Made by a program: the position numbers and the translations under genes | Shown: piece after piece, positions 1 through 13,389 of the stretch | Numbering within the stretch: position 1 is the stretch's first letter | How the letters are laid out: the number at the start of each line of letters is the position of its first letter | Notes under the pieces: model-generated | Seen by the model: only the letters and a program-made list of their open reading frames with translations | What the model was told of the DNA's origin: nothing | The model's database searches: none | Assembly (NCBI GenBank): GCA_018806985.1 | Contig: JADANN010000186.1 | Location: forward strand, 52,501 to 116,500 | Reading direction: 5' to 3' | DNA from: Angiostrongylus vasorum | Lineage: Eukaryota > Nematoda > Chromadorea > Rhabditida > Metastrongylidae | Length of the DNA stretch: 64,000 nt

Positions 1-159
1 TTGCGCGAAGGAGAAAAACAGGGAGTCAACGAATTGGTCGTTTCACTGAGTCTCCACACTGACTGAGTGGACGCTGGCCGACTTGGTCGGTGAAAAGTTC
101 GGTGTAGTTTAACAAACTCTAAGACGGTTTTTGATTTGAAAAAAAAACTCAATAACTGT

Positions 160-300
160 TTGACCACGTGGGCAAAGCAAAGGCCTCGGTGGTGTCGTGA
201 GTAACACGTGGGCACCCGGAAAGGGTAATTGCAGTTCGACCCAGTGTGGGGGGTCCAAGCTTTGCAAATCAAATATCGCAGTATCATACTGGATGCATCT
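160..300 (+). repeat. Family D, diverged fragment
   Basis: The order GTGGTGTCGTGAG, CCCGGAAAGGGTAAT, GTTCGACCC, GTCCAAGCTTTGCAAAT matches the core of family D. Terminal parts are not recognisable. Confidence 0.4.
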
Positions 301-3300
301 CACATCACACCCTGCCGTGAAAAATAATAAACAGCAGTAAAGAAATTGTTAACACCGTCTGGCTTCTTTTGGAATTCTTTGTGTTGTACTAGTTTTTTAG
401 CTATAAGTAGGTAAATTGTCAACTATGATAATGAGTATGAGTTTAAACAAGAAGAAGAACCGGTGATATTATGGCTCATTAGAACCTTGTGGAGTGTCTG
501 GGCAAATAAAACTAAAGTATTAAGTGGAACAGTCAATGGAACGTGATTAAACAGAGGTCGTTCGAACATCGGATGATTTCGTATAGCTGATGTATGAAAG
601 CAGTTTCGTCAGGGGTGTGGTTAATGTTAATGGAAGTATTTCCGTTCGCTTCAAATAAGTGGATAGGTGGAGTCGGTATGTGATTCAGTAAATGAATATG
701 TTTTTCGTATCCGGTGGCCCGCCCATATTATCTGCACAATGCGGGGTATAATTCGTCCGAAGAACCAACAATGTCGTCATTACAGTACACTGAAAGGAAT
801 GCGATTCAATTCGTTGACACCGTCACTCCACACGCAGACAAGTTAATCTGCTCTTATACCGGAACTTTTCAAAGCTGTTAAAAATTCAGTACAAATATAA
901 CAATAAATGATTTTTCCCATACAACTTCTTGCAAAAAATTTCTCCCAAAGCATATTTAAAGTCTACTATGATTGTAAAGATCGTAACACAAGAGAAGGTG
1001 TAATGTAGTTCATTTGAAAGGAAATTCTTCAAAGGTGACAATTGCATCACTAAAAATGTTTTCGTAATGTATCGTGGTGGCAAACATTGTAGTTGGAAAA
1101 AGGATTAAAGAAGAAAACTAGCGAGATAAAAACTAAAATTCCACTTAATCTAAACGCTAGCGTTGAACTGGAACTGGGTTCGACATCGTGTTTGTTTTTA
1201 TTCTTTCTAACTTCGATTCGTGACGTAGACACAAGTGATCACACTACGTATTCGGAAAACATGTTTTTTTCTTCACTTTTTTTTCGTTGTAACATGATCA
1301 ATGATTAATTCCGTTTGGGATTCACCTTCTCCACACCTTTCCAATTAAGTGATAGTTTCGCGCCAGGGTTTTCTTTTCATGATTATAAACATCTCGTGAC
1401 ATCTACAAACAGAATCCAGCTAGCTATATCATGATAACTACTGTTTAAACTCAACGATTGTTGTTTTTCGATTCGATTCTTGAAGGTTAGACATTATCAG
1501 ACAGTGTCAACGACAGGTTTCTGAAACACGTAAACCATCCTTAAATATGTGGTACCACACAACTCAACGGTGAACAAAGAAAAAAAAGCCTCTAGGAACA
1601 CGATTACAACACAATTTCCGTTTCGTAGGCCAATTATTTTTTCTTTCTAACAATGCCTTATTGTAGAAACACTTTAATTCATCTATTTCGCTCGTTATTT
1701 GATGAACTTCAAGTCTGTCTTTTGTACACCGCTTTGTTTCCTGAACAACCAGTCTATAGATAAAAACATCTTGCAAATGAAAGTTGAGAACTTAAAAACT
1801 TTTGGAACTTTCTGCACCGATGTTTCTCTCAGTTTTTGCTTAGTGATTTGATTATATGCTCTCTGAGCTAGACAATGGTTTTTAAGTCTACAGAAAATAA
1901 TCTTTAGAAGGAAGAATGGAGAGGCGGGGAATCTCCTTTCTTATATAAATGGATAGCATGAACATGTTTGCAGATAAAAATGTGATGATGAAAACGATGT
2001 GGACTAGTGCAAACAATAAAGGGAAAGCACCGAACAACTGATCACAAAAAGCAAAACGGAGATTGTGGTGTTAGCAATTTGATAGGAACTAGTTATAATA
2101 AGTCTAAACAATCTGGTGTGAAGTGAAAACAATAAATTTATGCCATGAAAACTTTTGTAGTTCATATTTGAACGAGTGGATAGCACTGGTGATATCCATG
2201 TTTCTTACGTCATGTGAAAAACATGTTAAAAGATTTTGAAGAGAAGAAACGTCTTCTTGACAATCGATACAGTACAGCAGTTCTGGCCTAAATTCAGACT
2301 ACTTGTATGTACACAGCGTTTCCACTTGCCCTTTTTTTCTTTATCGTTTTGTTCATACGAGTTATGGATGTGTTTATTCTCACTCATTCGCCTTAATACT
2401 TTTTCTAGGGAACCGTAGTTGATAATTTAAAGAACGCATTTTTTGTATTTAAATTACTGCGATGGATTTGTCTTCCAATCGCTCTCTCAACTAGTCGCAT
2501 TAACCATTGCTGTCGCAGAAACCGTTGTAGTTATGGAGCAATCCAAGGTACAAGTATCAACGAATTTCCCTCCGTTCCATCAGGATTGGCGAACACATGC
2601 GGTGAAGATCTGGGCCAACGGAGGTGATGATGGAAATCTAGAGAGCAACAATAGACCACAATGCAGCAAATCAACGAAATCATAAGATGACGAATTTGAG
2701 AGCTAGAACTGAACTTGCCCACAAATCCCTCTTCTAATCGAATGGAAGAAGTGCAGGTGCCCGCATATCAAGTTTGGACAGACCATCTAAATAACTCCGA
2801 TTATTGGATTACAACATGATGTTACCAATCAGCTAAATGTTTCAAATGCTACAAAATCGTTATGAGAGTGCAAATGGATGCACAACATTACACATAATCG
2901 AATATAAACAAGGGAATTTTCAGTGGTGCATTTTCGTTTCGCCACTAATTTAGGTTAGTGGAAATTAAACGAGGAAACCGCCAACGTTCTAGACAAAGCG
3001 CTTAGTGTTTCATTAAACAAGAATTGAAAGAAATCCAGATGTTGATGGACAACGCAGATTGTTGTAGAGCATAACAGTTGTCTCAAAACCAAAACGTTGA
3101 CAAGCTTTTCCTCGAGTGTAGTCGGAATTAAGGTGTTTATCTCGCCGTCAGTGTCGTTAGTACCACTACATCAAAAACAATTCTAGGAGCTGTGGCGTCA
3201 AATCTTCATGTGTATATTTATTTTCCCATAGAATCAGAACCAATTTGAAAAAACGAGAAATGCTCCCCTACTGGATGGGTATCTGCAAAAATTTGAAGAA

Positions 3301-3992
3301 ACAAAGGAATAATGAAGGTAGATCAAAAGTAAATGAGGAATGTGTTTCACTTCTACGAAGTGAAACATCTCCTTTCTAGCACTGACAGTTTATATCATTT
3401 TCGTTTACTATTACAACGGGGTAGCGTCACAAAAATTTCTCAACCGCTGAAAAAATTTTGTAAAAACTGAAACTGGAGAAAGAATTCTGAAAAAAGCTGA
3501 AACCTTTCTCTAGTGGATAACCACCTTCTCCACATCACAGTGGTTTTTCCTTTGTTAGCAAATAAGATGTACAGTGGGTGATTAAGTCATTGCTAGCAGG
3601 ATCACCCAAGCTGCAAAACATTCCGGCATTTCCATCCGGAAGCAAATCAATGCAAAAGCCCAATGCGTAGCATTCTAGTTAAAACCGAAAAAATTAGGCC
3701 ACCGTACTAAAAATTCCGATGCTTGTTGAGCTCGAACAAATGAAAAGTTTGTCATCCATATTGTCCTTAATCGTCGAGACTTGAATGCATACCACTGAAT
3801 TTCCCTTCACCTCACTTGGGTGAGGTGCTAAAGTAGACACGAAAACATCGACGTTTTCGTATAAACCCATTATGATATTGGCTTTCAGCGTGACTTTATC
3901 CTCCAGAACTACCTATTCGTTATCCTACCCTTAGCTGAACTGAGCACTGTATACACTGCCCGAGTAGATTGCATGTCAATTTGATCTTTCCG
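301..3992. other. No gene recognised
   Basis: AT-rich sequence with only short frames. The frame at 2443-2685 has a mildly protein-like stretch, but no splice or family support. Confidence 0.6.
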
Positions 3993-4028
3993 GGTTCTGA
4001 CGAAACCGATACCGCCGAAATGTCAGCT
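3993..4028 (+). ncRNA. Hammerhead-like motif, stem II imperfect
   Basis: CTGACGA is followed 13 bases later by GAAATGTC, and stem I can pair GGTT with AGCT using wobbles. Stem II is poorly paired. Spacing equals that of the better copies at 10746 and 39413. Confidence 0.35.
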
Positions 4029-5404
4029 ATTGTGTGTTAACAGATGTTGTAATACCAACCTCGTGTTTTTCCACTGGAGAAAAAAAAGTGAGAACTGTAT
4101 TACTCCACATCGGGCTAAGTGATTTCAAAGGGGCGATCCGCATACATAGCAGATCGTCAATGAGAAGCCTGCCTTGTGTAGTAATGCTGCAGAAAAAACC
4201 ACGACGCAGTAAAAAAATGATCTATAAGTTTTTCTATCTGTCCCAGTGTCACGGATAAAATAAAAAATCGTTTTTATTGAGGCATTGACGAGGTTGCATG
4301 CGAAAAATTTGGCCTAACACTTTTTGAAGCACACCAGTACTGGGTGACCCGTCCAACTAGAGAGTAGCGTCAACAACACTTCATTCGATTGTTCGTCCTT
4401 GCAGTTGCCATCCATAAAATGTAGTCATATTGTTAAATGGACTCTGATTCAGCTTGTGGATTCGTCTTTTCGCATTACTGTTATTTTGAGCACCGGTTAA
4501 ATTTGAATTTCCCAGGCGCTCTAAAAATATCCGCGCTATAGCGTCACCGAGACATCAACAGAGGCAATTGCTGGCACTAGTGAATCGAAAGGAAGCTTGG
4601 CGCATTGGAAGATGTGCAAGGCGACAATGATTCTTGAGGCTAATAAACAAACTAATTCAGGAATGATTCAATGGGTTAAATTTCGGTATTTACTATTTCA
4701 CTCTTCAAGCACTTTTGTATTAGTTAGCATTTTGTTGACGTTTTCCCACTAAATATGACTCGTGCACTCAACAAGGCTGACGCAGGTGGTTTGGACTTGA
4801 TGAACTCACCAAGCTACATTTGGTGTTACACAACATAAAGAGCGTTTATAAATAGCCAGCTTCTTCTTTTCAAGCGTCACTGCTCACGAGTAATTGGATC
4901 AGTTGTCAGCGTCTCTATTCATCCTTGTCGCATGCTGGAGTTGTTCAGTGGGCTCTTTTCGCTTAATGGATAAGAAAAAAATCTCTAGTTCGTTCGAGGT
5001 CATTAATAAGATTTACATTAAAGAGTGAGAAGTGACACTCATTGTTACTTGTTAAAAAGTATGAACTTCCCAAAGCTGCTGAATTCAGATTCTTTAAAAC
5101 AGATGTTTTAAACAATTTTAATATTTGATCATGTTCCTATAGTTTGCGTAAATGTTTGAGGAAAAAGCAGGCGTTACATCTCAGTGGTTGTTTATATGGC
5201 AGAGAGATGCAGTTAAAAAACTGATGGCACACTTCTAGCATCCGGTTGTTCAACCCGTGGTACGTATTTAGCTAAACATCTACCATCTTCAAATGTGAAC
5301 CAAAATTTATCATGATGAAATTAAAGATATGCGTGTGCTCACGATTCTGAGGGTTACATTTAAAAGATATATGGAACAATTGGAACACAGCAAGTTAATC
5401 GCGA
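4029..5404. other. No gene recognised
   Basis: Nothing beyond short chance frames. Confidence 0.6.
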
Positions 5405-5700
5405 ATTTCAACAACAGAGAAGAAGAAAAAGAACAAAACAATCAAAAATAAGAACGAGAAGAAAAAAAAGGAACGGCAAGAATGCGGCGAAAACGGAGGG
5501 GAAGAAAAAAGGCAGTTGAGGACATGAAAAAATAAGAATGAAGTAAAGGAGAATGCGGCGAATAAGGGCAAGAGGAAGAAGAAGAGGAAAAAGAATGGAG
5601 TTGAGAATAGGAAAGAAGAACGAAAAATCTGAGAAGAAGAACAAGGATTAGAAGAGGAAAGCTCAGTTCAAGGAAGGGAAACAAAGAACAGAGAACTTAA
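5405..5700 (+). repeat. Long polypurine tract
   Basis: Nearly 300 bases in which the plus strand is mostly A and G (AAGAAGAAG, GAGGAAAAAG). Phe/Leu/Ser-rich minus frames over it are compositional. No gene is supported. Confidence 0.8.
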
Positions 5701-6877
5701 ATCGTGAAAAATTAGCACAAAAAATGATGAATAGATGAATCATTAGTGAACCAATTAACTTAGTCAAGTCTTCGACTATTGGGTTGAACATTGTTTAAAA
5801 AAGTACCTTAAAAAGAAGGTGCTCTAAGAAAGAAAACCTCGTTACAAGTCTCACTTCAAATGACTGCTTCCCAGAATTATGGACAGTGGTGATTACAAAA
5901 TTTTATGTACGACGAAAAACTTTGTAACTAATCAGCTTGCAATACTTCAGTGAGAAATTAAAAATTAATGAAGATAATCTTAAAGGAAGAAAAAGAGATG
6001 TACATTAGAGTGGAAAATAGGATTGTATAATAGAATGTCTTGGAGCCGGCAGCAGAATATACCTATCGAATTCGGAGGAAAGCCGTTGGAGGCATGAAGC
6101 AATATGAGACGACGAATACGAATGAACTCCAACGGAAATTGCTTCTTATAATACACGTGTGGTTTTAGATCTTTTCCTCTTATACCACAAGTTTAATTAA
6201 TTTACTTGTGTTTCCCCAAAGTACGGTGTATTACAATATTGTGAAGATCATCGTTCAATTGGAGCCTGTCATCGTCATCGAACTCAACCCATTCATCTCC
6301 TGTTTGCATATTTCGCATTAAAATTCCCTTCGAACAAAAAAAAATTCCAGAAAACCGTCCTGATAAGAGATGCATATTCACTTCAACAGAATTCTTCTAC
6401 ATGATTATAGTATTACATATGGAATAACGCCGTCAATCTGGTCGTGCTCCATGCTTTACAAACTCTTTTACTTTCAATATTTTCGATGGTAGATGGGGTT
6501 CTAACCTTTGAGCAGTGTGAGTTCGTTTCGAATAGAATTTTCAAAGCTTAGGTTCATACAATTTGCAGTATTTTTTTCGTAGTTAGACTAAAACCTTCGC
6601 TACAATGCACTACAGTATGTTTTTGCGAAATAACAATTTACAATTAAGTGTATAGAAGTCTCCTCTTTTAGAAAAAAATGTTTGCTTCAGTCTTGGTGTG
6701 TACCCGGTATCAAGCCCGAGTTCGTGCACGCGAAGAGATCCTCGAGCTACAACCCCACACGAGTTTCTACCATCCGAGATGCTGTAACTCATGCCACTCC
6801 ACCAAATAGGAGAGCATCACGCAATGGATTAGAAAACCGTCCGTGGTTAACTATGGAATTAAGTGACAAATACCATG
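5701..6877. other. No gene recognised
   Basis: Nothing supported. Sequence at 6690-6870, downstream of the tRNA-like copy on minus, could be a SINE body, but no second copy is present to compare. Confidence 0.5.
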
Positions 6878-6947
6878 GAGGCATGGGGGGAATCAAACCC
6901 AGACCTCTCGTATGCGAAGCAAGCGCTCTACCCCTGAACTATGCCCC
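6878..6947 (-). tRNA. tRNA-Ala(CGC)-like sequence, probable pseudogene or SINE head
   Basis: The minus strand folds as a tRNA. The acceptor strand GGGGCAT pairs with ATGCCTC. The D arm is GTTC/GAGC around AGGGGTA. The anticodon loop TTCGCAT gives anticodon CGC (Ala). A T arm contains GGTTTGATTCC. Defects: one base is short between acceptor and D arm, the anticodon stem has one mismatch, and the T stem has two. It is therefore more likely a pseudogene or the head of a SINE than a working gene. Confidence 0.5.
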
Positions 6948-7419
6948 ACATGTTTTGTGGTATCGATATTTACCACATGATGTTGATGAAATCAGGTAAG
7001 AAACTCCAGAAAGGTAGTGTGAATTGGATAGCACCGCGTAGCATCAAAATGATGATGGTCCTATAACAATGTTTATTCTTCAAATACCTGTGAAAAACGA
7101 CTAACTGATTCTGACTGACCACAGAAATCATCCATAATCTCCATTAAAATCTGGTCCAAATAGCTGACATTTTCTTCCGATGACGCTATTTCTGGAGAGT
7201 AAACTAAGAGCAACCACAGTATCCGTTTTTCTGTCGATGGACTACACTATTAACAAGAAAGCTTTCTTCCTTTCTTTAATGATTTACACGTCATGCAATG
7301 AGAAATATTCCATATTTCAAAACCGACTTTCCTTTAACGTCGGTATTACTGGTCAACATGTATTCCTTTCTTCATTCATTAGTGACCATTTCATTTTTTT
7401 TACACGATTCGTCTTTCCC
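6948..7419. other. No gene recognised
   Basis: Overlapping short frames at 7180-7549 run into SINE-B and are not supported. Confidence 0.5.
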
Positions 7420-7785
7420 ACTTCTTCCACTGCACGGATCCCAGCACTTCACGCATGCGAATCGCTTCCCACACTCATCATCCACGAGGATGTTTCAACT
7501 TTTTATGTGTAGGTTTTACTGCCGTTTTTGGATCTTCCTTTCATCATGACTGTCGTTGAATGCAGGTCGAGTCGATTCTCCCTAGAGTGCTGACATGGTC
7601 GGGCTAGAGCGTTCCCACTTGGACTGCGGAGAGTAAACTTTTCTCAGACAAGACCAGTAGCAATTTCCCCATCCCTGAGGGCTGAAACTCTTGCAGAGCT
7701 CGGGGGCGGAACAACGTGCTCGTGATGACCGGCATCACTACCACTGTGCTACACACCAACTGTGGTCATCACTCTATGTTTTAGG
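7420..7785 (-). mobile_element. SINE-B copy 1
   Basis: Reverse copy of the tRNA-headed SINE-B family. The head (plus 7700-7785) reads, on minus, with a TAGCACAGTGG-like A box. The shared central core lies near 7650 and the body continues to about 7420. Confidence 0.7.
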
Positions 7786-8518
7786 AAATCTATAAACATA
7801 ATTAAAAATTCTTGTTTGTTGCTCAGATCAAATTAGTTAATCCGTCACAAAATTTTTTTCCTAAATTTACATCTGCTTAGCCATTATTACATGTATGTGA
7901 TATGAGTCTTACTACAGAAATTCAGTTCAGCCGTTAATGAATTGTCGGAGTTGGAGCTTCGTGGACACAATATCACATAGTTCGGCAATATGAACATGAA
8001 TATATGGCTTCAATGACTTGCAAAGGAAATCATCAACTATTCAGGCAGTTCCATAAAAAAATTAAACTCTGGTCATGGTTTGCTCCGAGATAACTTGTAA
8101 AAATCTTCTCGATGAAAAAAAACTTTGTCAGAAAATTTGAAGGTAGGAATTCCTAAGATACTTGTGATCCGTTCTTACGAAATGTGCGGATCCACTTCTT
8201 CACTCTTCACAGTTAACAATGGTACCCAGCCGAGTTCGTAAGAGAGTTCGACTAAGACTTTAGGTCTCATCATCTCCTTTCTTTAATCACATCTCAAGTG
8301 TTATTCGAAGGCAGGTTTTCCGTAAGATCACAGTTTAGCCATCTTTGCTCTTGTGTTCTCAACGCAAACAGCAGCTGATGCATGAGAATCGGAGATAGGT
8401 TCGTTGTTTTGCGACTAGGGATTCTTCAGTGAAAGCGATGAGTATTAAAAGCAAGCATCCCAAAAAAAAGGCTTCAAATATTAAAAAAAAATTTAACCGA
8501 TTGTACAACATAGCAAGA
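7786..8518. other. No gene recognised
   Basis: AT-rich spacer between two SINE-B copies. Confidence 0.6.
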
Positions 8519-8900
8519 AGGAGCGGGTAATGTAGTGGATGTAATGCCGTTCATCACGAGAAAGATGCTGGTACGACACCAAGCGGCATTCCACTCTGCT
8601 CTCCTGCGCCTGGAAATCAGCATTTCATTTGCCTAACATCAGCCTGCTCCCTCCATTCCACGTGAAAGCGCTTAAGCACGGCTATCCAAGGACTCTAGAA
8701 TGAATAGACTCAACGATTATTCAACGACATTCATAATGAAGACAAAGTCTTTAAGCAGCAGCCGAATCCATATGCAGAAAAGCTTGAATACTCTGGTGGA
8801 TAATGGTTTCAAGGAGACCAGTCGGACGTCAAAAGTCTCCGGATCTGAAAAAGCCGATGTGAGGACGACTCATGTGAAGCAGAAAAAGTTAGTGAAAGGA
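8519..8900 (+). mobile_element. SINE-B copy 2
   Basis: Diverged plus-strand copy. The head GCGGGTAATGTAGTGG resembles the family A box, and GGTACGACACC replaces the B box. The AAGCAGCAGCCGAATCC body is clear at 8750-8770. The 80-residue open frame over it is a repeat by-product. Confidence 0.65.
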
Positions 8901-9549
8901 TGCAATATTTTTGTTGCACTTCAAAAAGTAGTGTGTCAATGAAGGATTTGAGCCTCAAAAACGCCTTAAAAATCAATTTGTTCATTCTCGGGCTTTACTA
9001 CGCATGAATGAAGCTATTTATTTGCCATCTTTATACGTGCAAAAGATCAAGATATAACGTTGCTTTCTATTCTCTCCTCATTCGTTTTGGGGCCGTCGTC
9101 GATGAAATGCACCTCCTAAAAGCTCATCTGCTGTCATGAATTGAAGAGAACTGCTGCGAGAATCAGTCATGTTGAAAGACGATCCACACTATTTTGTCAT
9201 TGTGAGAAAATCACACTATTTCTCTACATGAACAGTAAGCCAATACAACAACAAGAGGGAATGTTTAAAGGAAGGCGAGAATTCATAAGGTCACTGCACA
9301 AACTTCGTGGAATCGACAGAATACTCTGTTGTGGAAATCTGTTGTAATTTTTCCAGTTTGGAGCAGATAAGGAGAATTTTAACGAAGTTATGCAATCCAT
9401 AAAACCTTACTTTTACATGATTAGAAAAAAATGTGCGGGTGCAACTATACTTACGAAAAATAATGGTGCTTTTAATTATTACCATGATTAAGACTTTGAG
9501 AATATGATGTAGAACAGGTCTGCAGAAGGTCCATTTGATGCTTAGGGTG
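8901..9549. other. No gene recognised
   Basis: Minus frame 9291-9677 runs out of SINE-C sequence and is not a gene. Confidence 0.55.
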
Positions 9550-9715
9550 CTGCGATTATGTGTGCTCCGCAACACACAGATGGTCTTTGATTCGCTTTCG
9601 CTGTTCAGGCTGCTAAGCCTGTTATGCCTCCGTAGTCGGAAAATAGGCACTAAACTTGCCTGAGAGGATGGCAGCACTGAATTAATTTATGCATCGCTCG
9701 GTCCCTACAAGTTTC
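9550..9715 (+). mobile_element. SINE-C partial copy
   Basis: Contains the core CACTAAACTTGCCTGAGAGG and ATGGCAGCACTG, as in complete SINE-C copies. Head and tail are unclear. Confidence 0.45.
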
Positions 9716-9954
9716 TGTATAGGTTGCACATGTGATGAGCCACTTCAACGATACTCCGTGTGAAGTGGAATGCAGAGGGCGCCCCTGAGCAATAAGTCAA
9801 CAGCAAAATCTTTATTCTTTATCTGTTTAGTATTTATCGTACTTTAGTAGAACTGGTAATTCGAAACGTTTTAAATCTCTCGTCGTGTCATGGGAGTATG
9901 GGTAAGCATACGGGCTAGTTTCAACAGCCTATAAAATACTACGGTAAAGAAGCC

Positions 9955-10260
9955 AAAGGGCGCATTTGGCACAGTTGTCGGAGGCGCCCTGCCACACAAG
10001 TGGGATCGATTCACACGCCCATGGTCCGTTAAGCCTTCCGTCCATCCAGGGTAGGCAAATTGGTACCTGACTTATCTAGGAGGATAGCAGCACTGGCTCG
10101 ATACATCGGTGGGCCACCACGAATCCACGTAAAGGCCATATATACATTCAATCACCTCCAAACGATGCTTAATGAAGTCGAACGCACGGCACATCCTTCA
10201 GGGATTGTTTAACGCTGAGAGCTTTATCCTTTTTAATCCTTATAAAGAGGCCAATTTCGC
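9955..10260 (+). mobile_element. SINE-C copy
   Basis: Head with TTTGGCACAGTTG (A-box-like) and GGGATCGATTCACACG (B-box-like), the core GGCAAATTGGTACCTGAC, body CTGGCTCGATACATCGG, and 3' part ending CTTTATCCTTTTTAATCC. Confidence 0.75.
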
Positions 10261-10740
10261 ACACTCTCATAATGATGCTTTGTTGTGCGTTATTTACATA
10301 TTAATAGTAAAGCGAAATAACATCGTCCGCATGTACAAGATTTGTCGCATGGATTCACTATCAATCAGAAATCCAACCAACTGCATGCATTACCTATATG
10401 GGTGGTTTTTAATGACTAATAAATTTGCAAATGAATAACAAGTTTAAAACGAAAAAAACCGTGTTGGAAGGTTAAACCACAAGTAGAAGTGGTTTTTCGT
10501 CATTCTCAGTCAAGTACACGATTTAAAGCTTTTTCACGTATTGAAACAACAGAAACAACACAGAAAAGAAGGGAACAACGTAGTGTTCACTTATCTTTAT
10601 GTTTTCTTTTAAGTTAGGCCAAAAAACATTTTAATGAAAAAACGCTCATAGAGTATTCGCCAGATGAAAGAAGATTTTTTGGGGCTGAAATAGATTTTAA
10701 ACAATTTTTTTATTCTCTTCCGACACACGGGTTGATGACG
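10261..10740. other. No gene recognised
   Basis: Spacer between SINE-C and the hammerhead-like motif. Probably includes Penelope-like 3' debris near its right end. Confidence 0.5.
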
Positions 10741-10778
10741 CGTCTTTGATGACGGCGATGTCGCCGAAACGTCAGACA
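10741..10778 (+). ncRNA. Hammerhead-like motif, C3 altered
   Basis: TTGATGA, then stem II GGCGA/TCGCC, then GAAACGTC. Stem I is supported by GTCT before the core and AGAC after the cleavage site. The first core base is T rather than C, which should weaken or abolish activity. Probably the 3' remnant of a Penelope-like element; no coding part is recognisable nearby. Confidence 0.5.
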
Positions 10779-10814
10779 CACCAACGTTCGGTTCAGGCTT
10801 ACCATAAACCAAAT

Positions 10815-12228
10815 ATTAGTCATATTTTGTTTCTAACATTTACATCTTTTCCACCCTTTCCTTTTTTTTCGGCATTAGTTTTCCTACAAGAAATTACAGG
10901 GTGCAAACGTTAAAAAACAGTTGGAAGTTGGAGATTTCCGTTGTCAGAAATGTGCGAGCATTCTGGCATTCTATCCAATTCGTTAGCGTTTAATCCTCTC
11001 GCTAAGCTATTTTTTCGACCAAAATACACATTTTGGTTAATTAGTTTGATATCCACCTGTATCTTCGTTTTCTAGGAATTAAAGAAACGAAGGATGAATC
11101 CTACTTTTCATGTCACGGAACAGTTTTAGCTTGAGAACTAGGGTCAGCAAAAGAAGGTGGCTAGGCTTTCACTGCACTGAAAAACTTGACTTTATACTAG
11201 TTAAACCCTAATTGCAGTAAACATAGATCAGATTTCATTCTGTAATGGAAGCGAAACGCAATTCGAAAACGAAGTTTCATCGGAAAGTAAGCGATTGAAC
11301 AATCGTTTACAAAGTAAGAAGTCTACAAACATTTTGCAAAAAGCTTGTACTACTAAAATAAAGTCGTTGTGGCTTTTGAAAAAAGCTCTAGATGACTTTG
11401 TGGATGTTTGTAGAATAAATACTCATAGTATTAGAGTAGTAAATTGCTCCCATAGTAGGAAAATTTCACTGAAGTGTTAAAGAATTGTTCTTCGCCCAAA
11501 AATTCCTTCAGCTCCTGTTTTTATCGTATTCTAGATTGCAACCTGGTTACTTGATCTGTTCTAAATAATAAAGTCAAGTTGTGAAAGAAGCTTTTTGCAA
11601 ACAAGAAAGATGAAAAGAGAATCAAATTCCGCCACAACAAATCGTGAGTTCACTTTGGTTTACAGTAACGATGACAACCACTGTTCTATTTATAGACGAC
11701 CCTTCTCTTACACGGCTTTTTTTTGTTCTTATCTAAAGACAGTACGTTATAAAGACGCTGGATAAAATAGCTTTCACTGCAGAGTTGATCAATTTGATCC
11801 TCGAGAGGAGTTCATCAGTAACAGTCAATCTACTACTTATTCCGTCACAACGTTTGCTATTATGACGGTGAATAGACTCGTGAACAATATGTTTTTCACG
11901 ATTAGAGATCATTTTTTCTATCCGCATCTATCAGTGTTAAGACGACAACATTGGCGACAACCATGACGTAAGCGATTTTTCATTACTGAAGTGATTTTTG
12001 TGCTCAGAATTCCACGTGACCTTAAAAATTTGTGCACTACAGAACGAATTCCACTAATAGCTCCTCAGTTCATTGTGACTGCTGCAGAGTATTTCTGGGG
12101 TGTCGAATTTCGACTAAGAATGTTCTATTTATCCTATTGCGCTAATTATTATCTAGGTGAACTTCCACCCAGAAACACCTATCTAATAATAAACCTAAGA
12201 TCTGGCAGAACTTAGCAATCTTCAAGTT
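10815..12228. other. No gene recognised
   Basis: Nothing beyond short frames. Confidence 0.6.
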
Positions 12229-12254
12229 TGACGTATAGGGATAAAGGATAAAAA

Positions 12255-12533
12255 CGATAAAGCTCTCGGCGTTGATCAATCCCTGAGAGATACGCCATGC
12301 ATTCGACTTCATTAAGTATAGTTGGAGGTGATTGAAAGCATATCTGGCCTTTACAATGACTCGCGGTGGCCTACCGATGTATCGAGCCAGTGCTGCTATC
12401 CTCCCAGACAAGTCTGGTACGAATTTACTGACCCCACCCCGGAGGGATGGAAGGCTTGGTGGGCCATGGGCGCAGGGATCGATTCCACGTGTGTGTCACA
12501 GTAGCGCCTCCAACCACTGCGCCACACGCGCCC
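12255..12533 (-). mobile_element. SINE-C copy with long flanking repeat
   Basis: Reverse copy. The tRNA-like head lies at about 12475-12533 (CCACTGCGCCACACGC on plus). TGACGTATAGGGA occurs at 12229-12241 and again at 12534-12546, giving a 13-bp target duplication followed by GGATAAAAA-type tail material on both sides. Confidence 0.78.
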
Positions 12534-12559
12534 TGACGTATAGGGAGGAGGATAAAAAT

Positions 12560-13389
12560 TTTATTTGTTATATGCAGTTGATAGAAGGGAAGTGCTTCAG
12601 ATCATCTATAATTTCGGTTAACGTCGGATTAGTCTTGCAGTACCTTCGGATTACATCTAGAGTATTTCACTTTCATTGTTACTAGTTCTCTTCACCATTA
12701 AGCTTCATAAGTGTATTACCCCAGTCGATGAAATTGTTTTCATCGTCAAGTTATTGAGAAACTAATAATAGCATTGGCGACGTCAGGTAAGATTATCTAG
12801 TAACAATTCTAATAAAATGCTCGGATATCTTTAAATTGAACGCGAGTAGGGATTTAAATCTTAGGCAGGAACTGTGATGTTGTTTGGTGTCCAATAACCT
12901 TCACCTATACAAAGATTATCTTCTTATTAGCAAAGCTTCGGCTAATACAAAAAAATGTGCAGGTTAATAGCTAGTGCTTATTATGAATAACATTTAAGGA
13001 ATACTAGTGCTTCCGGCATGTTTGACATCTTGAAAAATCTCTGTGCTAAAAATCAAGTTGCGGAAATTAATGTTGCCTTATTTTTTACTTCCTCGAAGTT
13101 ACTAGAACTTTCTGTGGTGCTAAATTGGAATTCTGGTTTTTCCAGAATTTACCATATTCTATATAATTTGTTTGTGACAGGATACATAAAAAATTTATCA
13201 CTAATGCTTTGATACCGGTTTGTTAAGGTGATTCCTAAATCGCATTAAGCACTTAAAGTTTCTTTAAACAATAATCAAAACTCTGTTGAGAGTCAAGGAA
13301 AAACACAATGGAGACCTTACATTATTGAAAGCTTCCATTCCGTTCTTTTCTTTTTCTAGATAATGACACTGATTTGATTTACCTAGATA
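12560..13389. other. No gene recognised
   Basis: Nothing beyond short frames. Confidence 0.6.

Noticed and set aside
5408..5684. Phe/Leu/Ser-rich membrane-like minus frames
   Set aside because: Compositional effect of the polypurine tract. No start, splice or conservation evidence.
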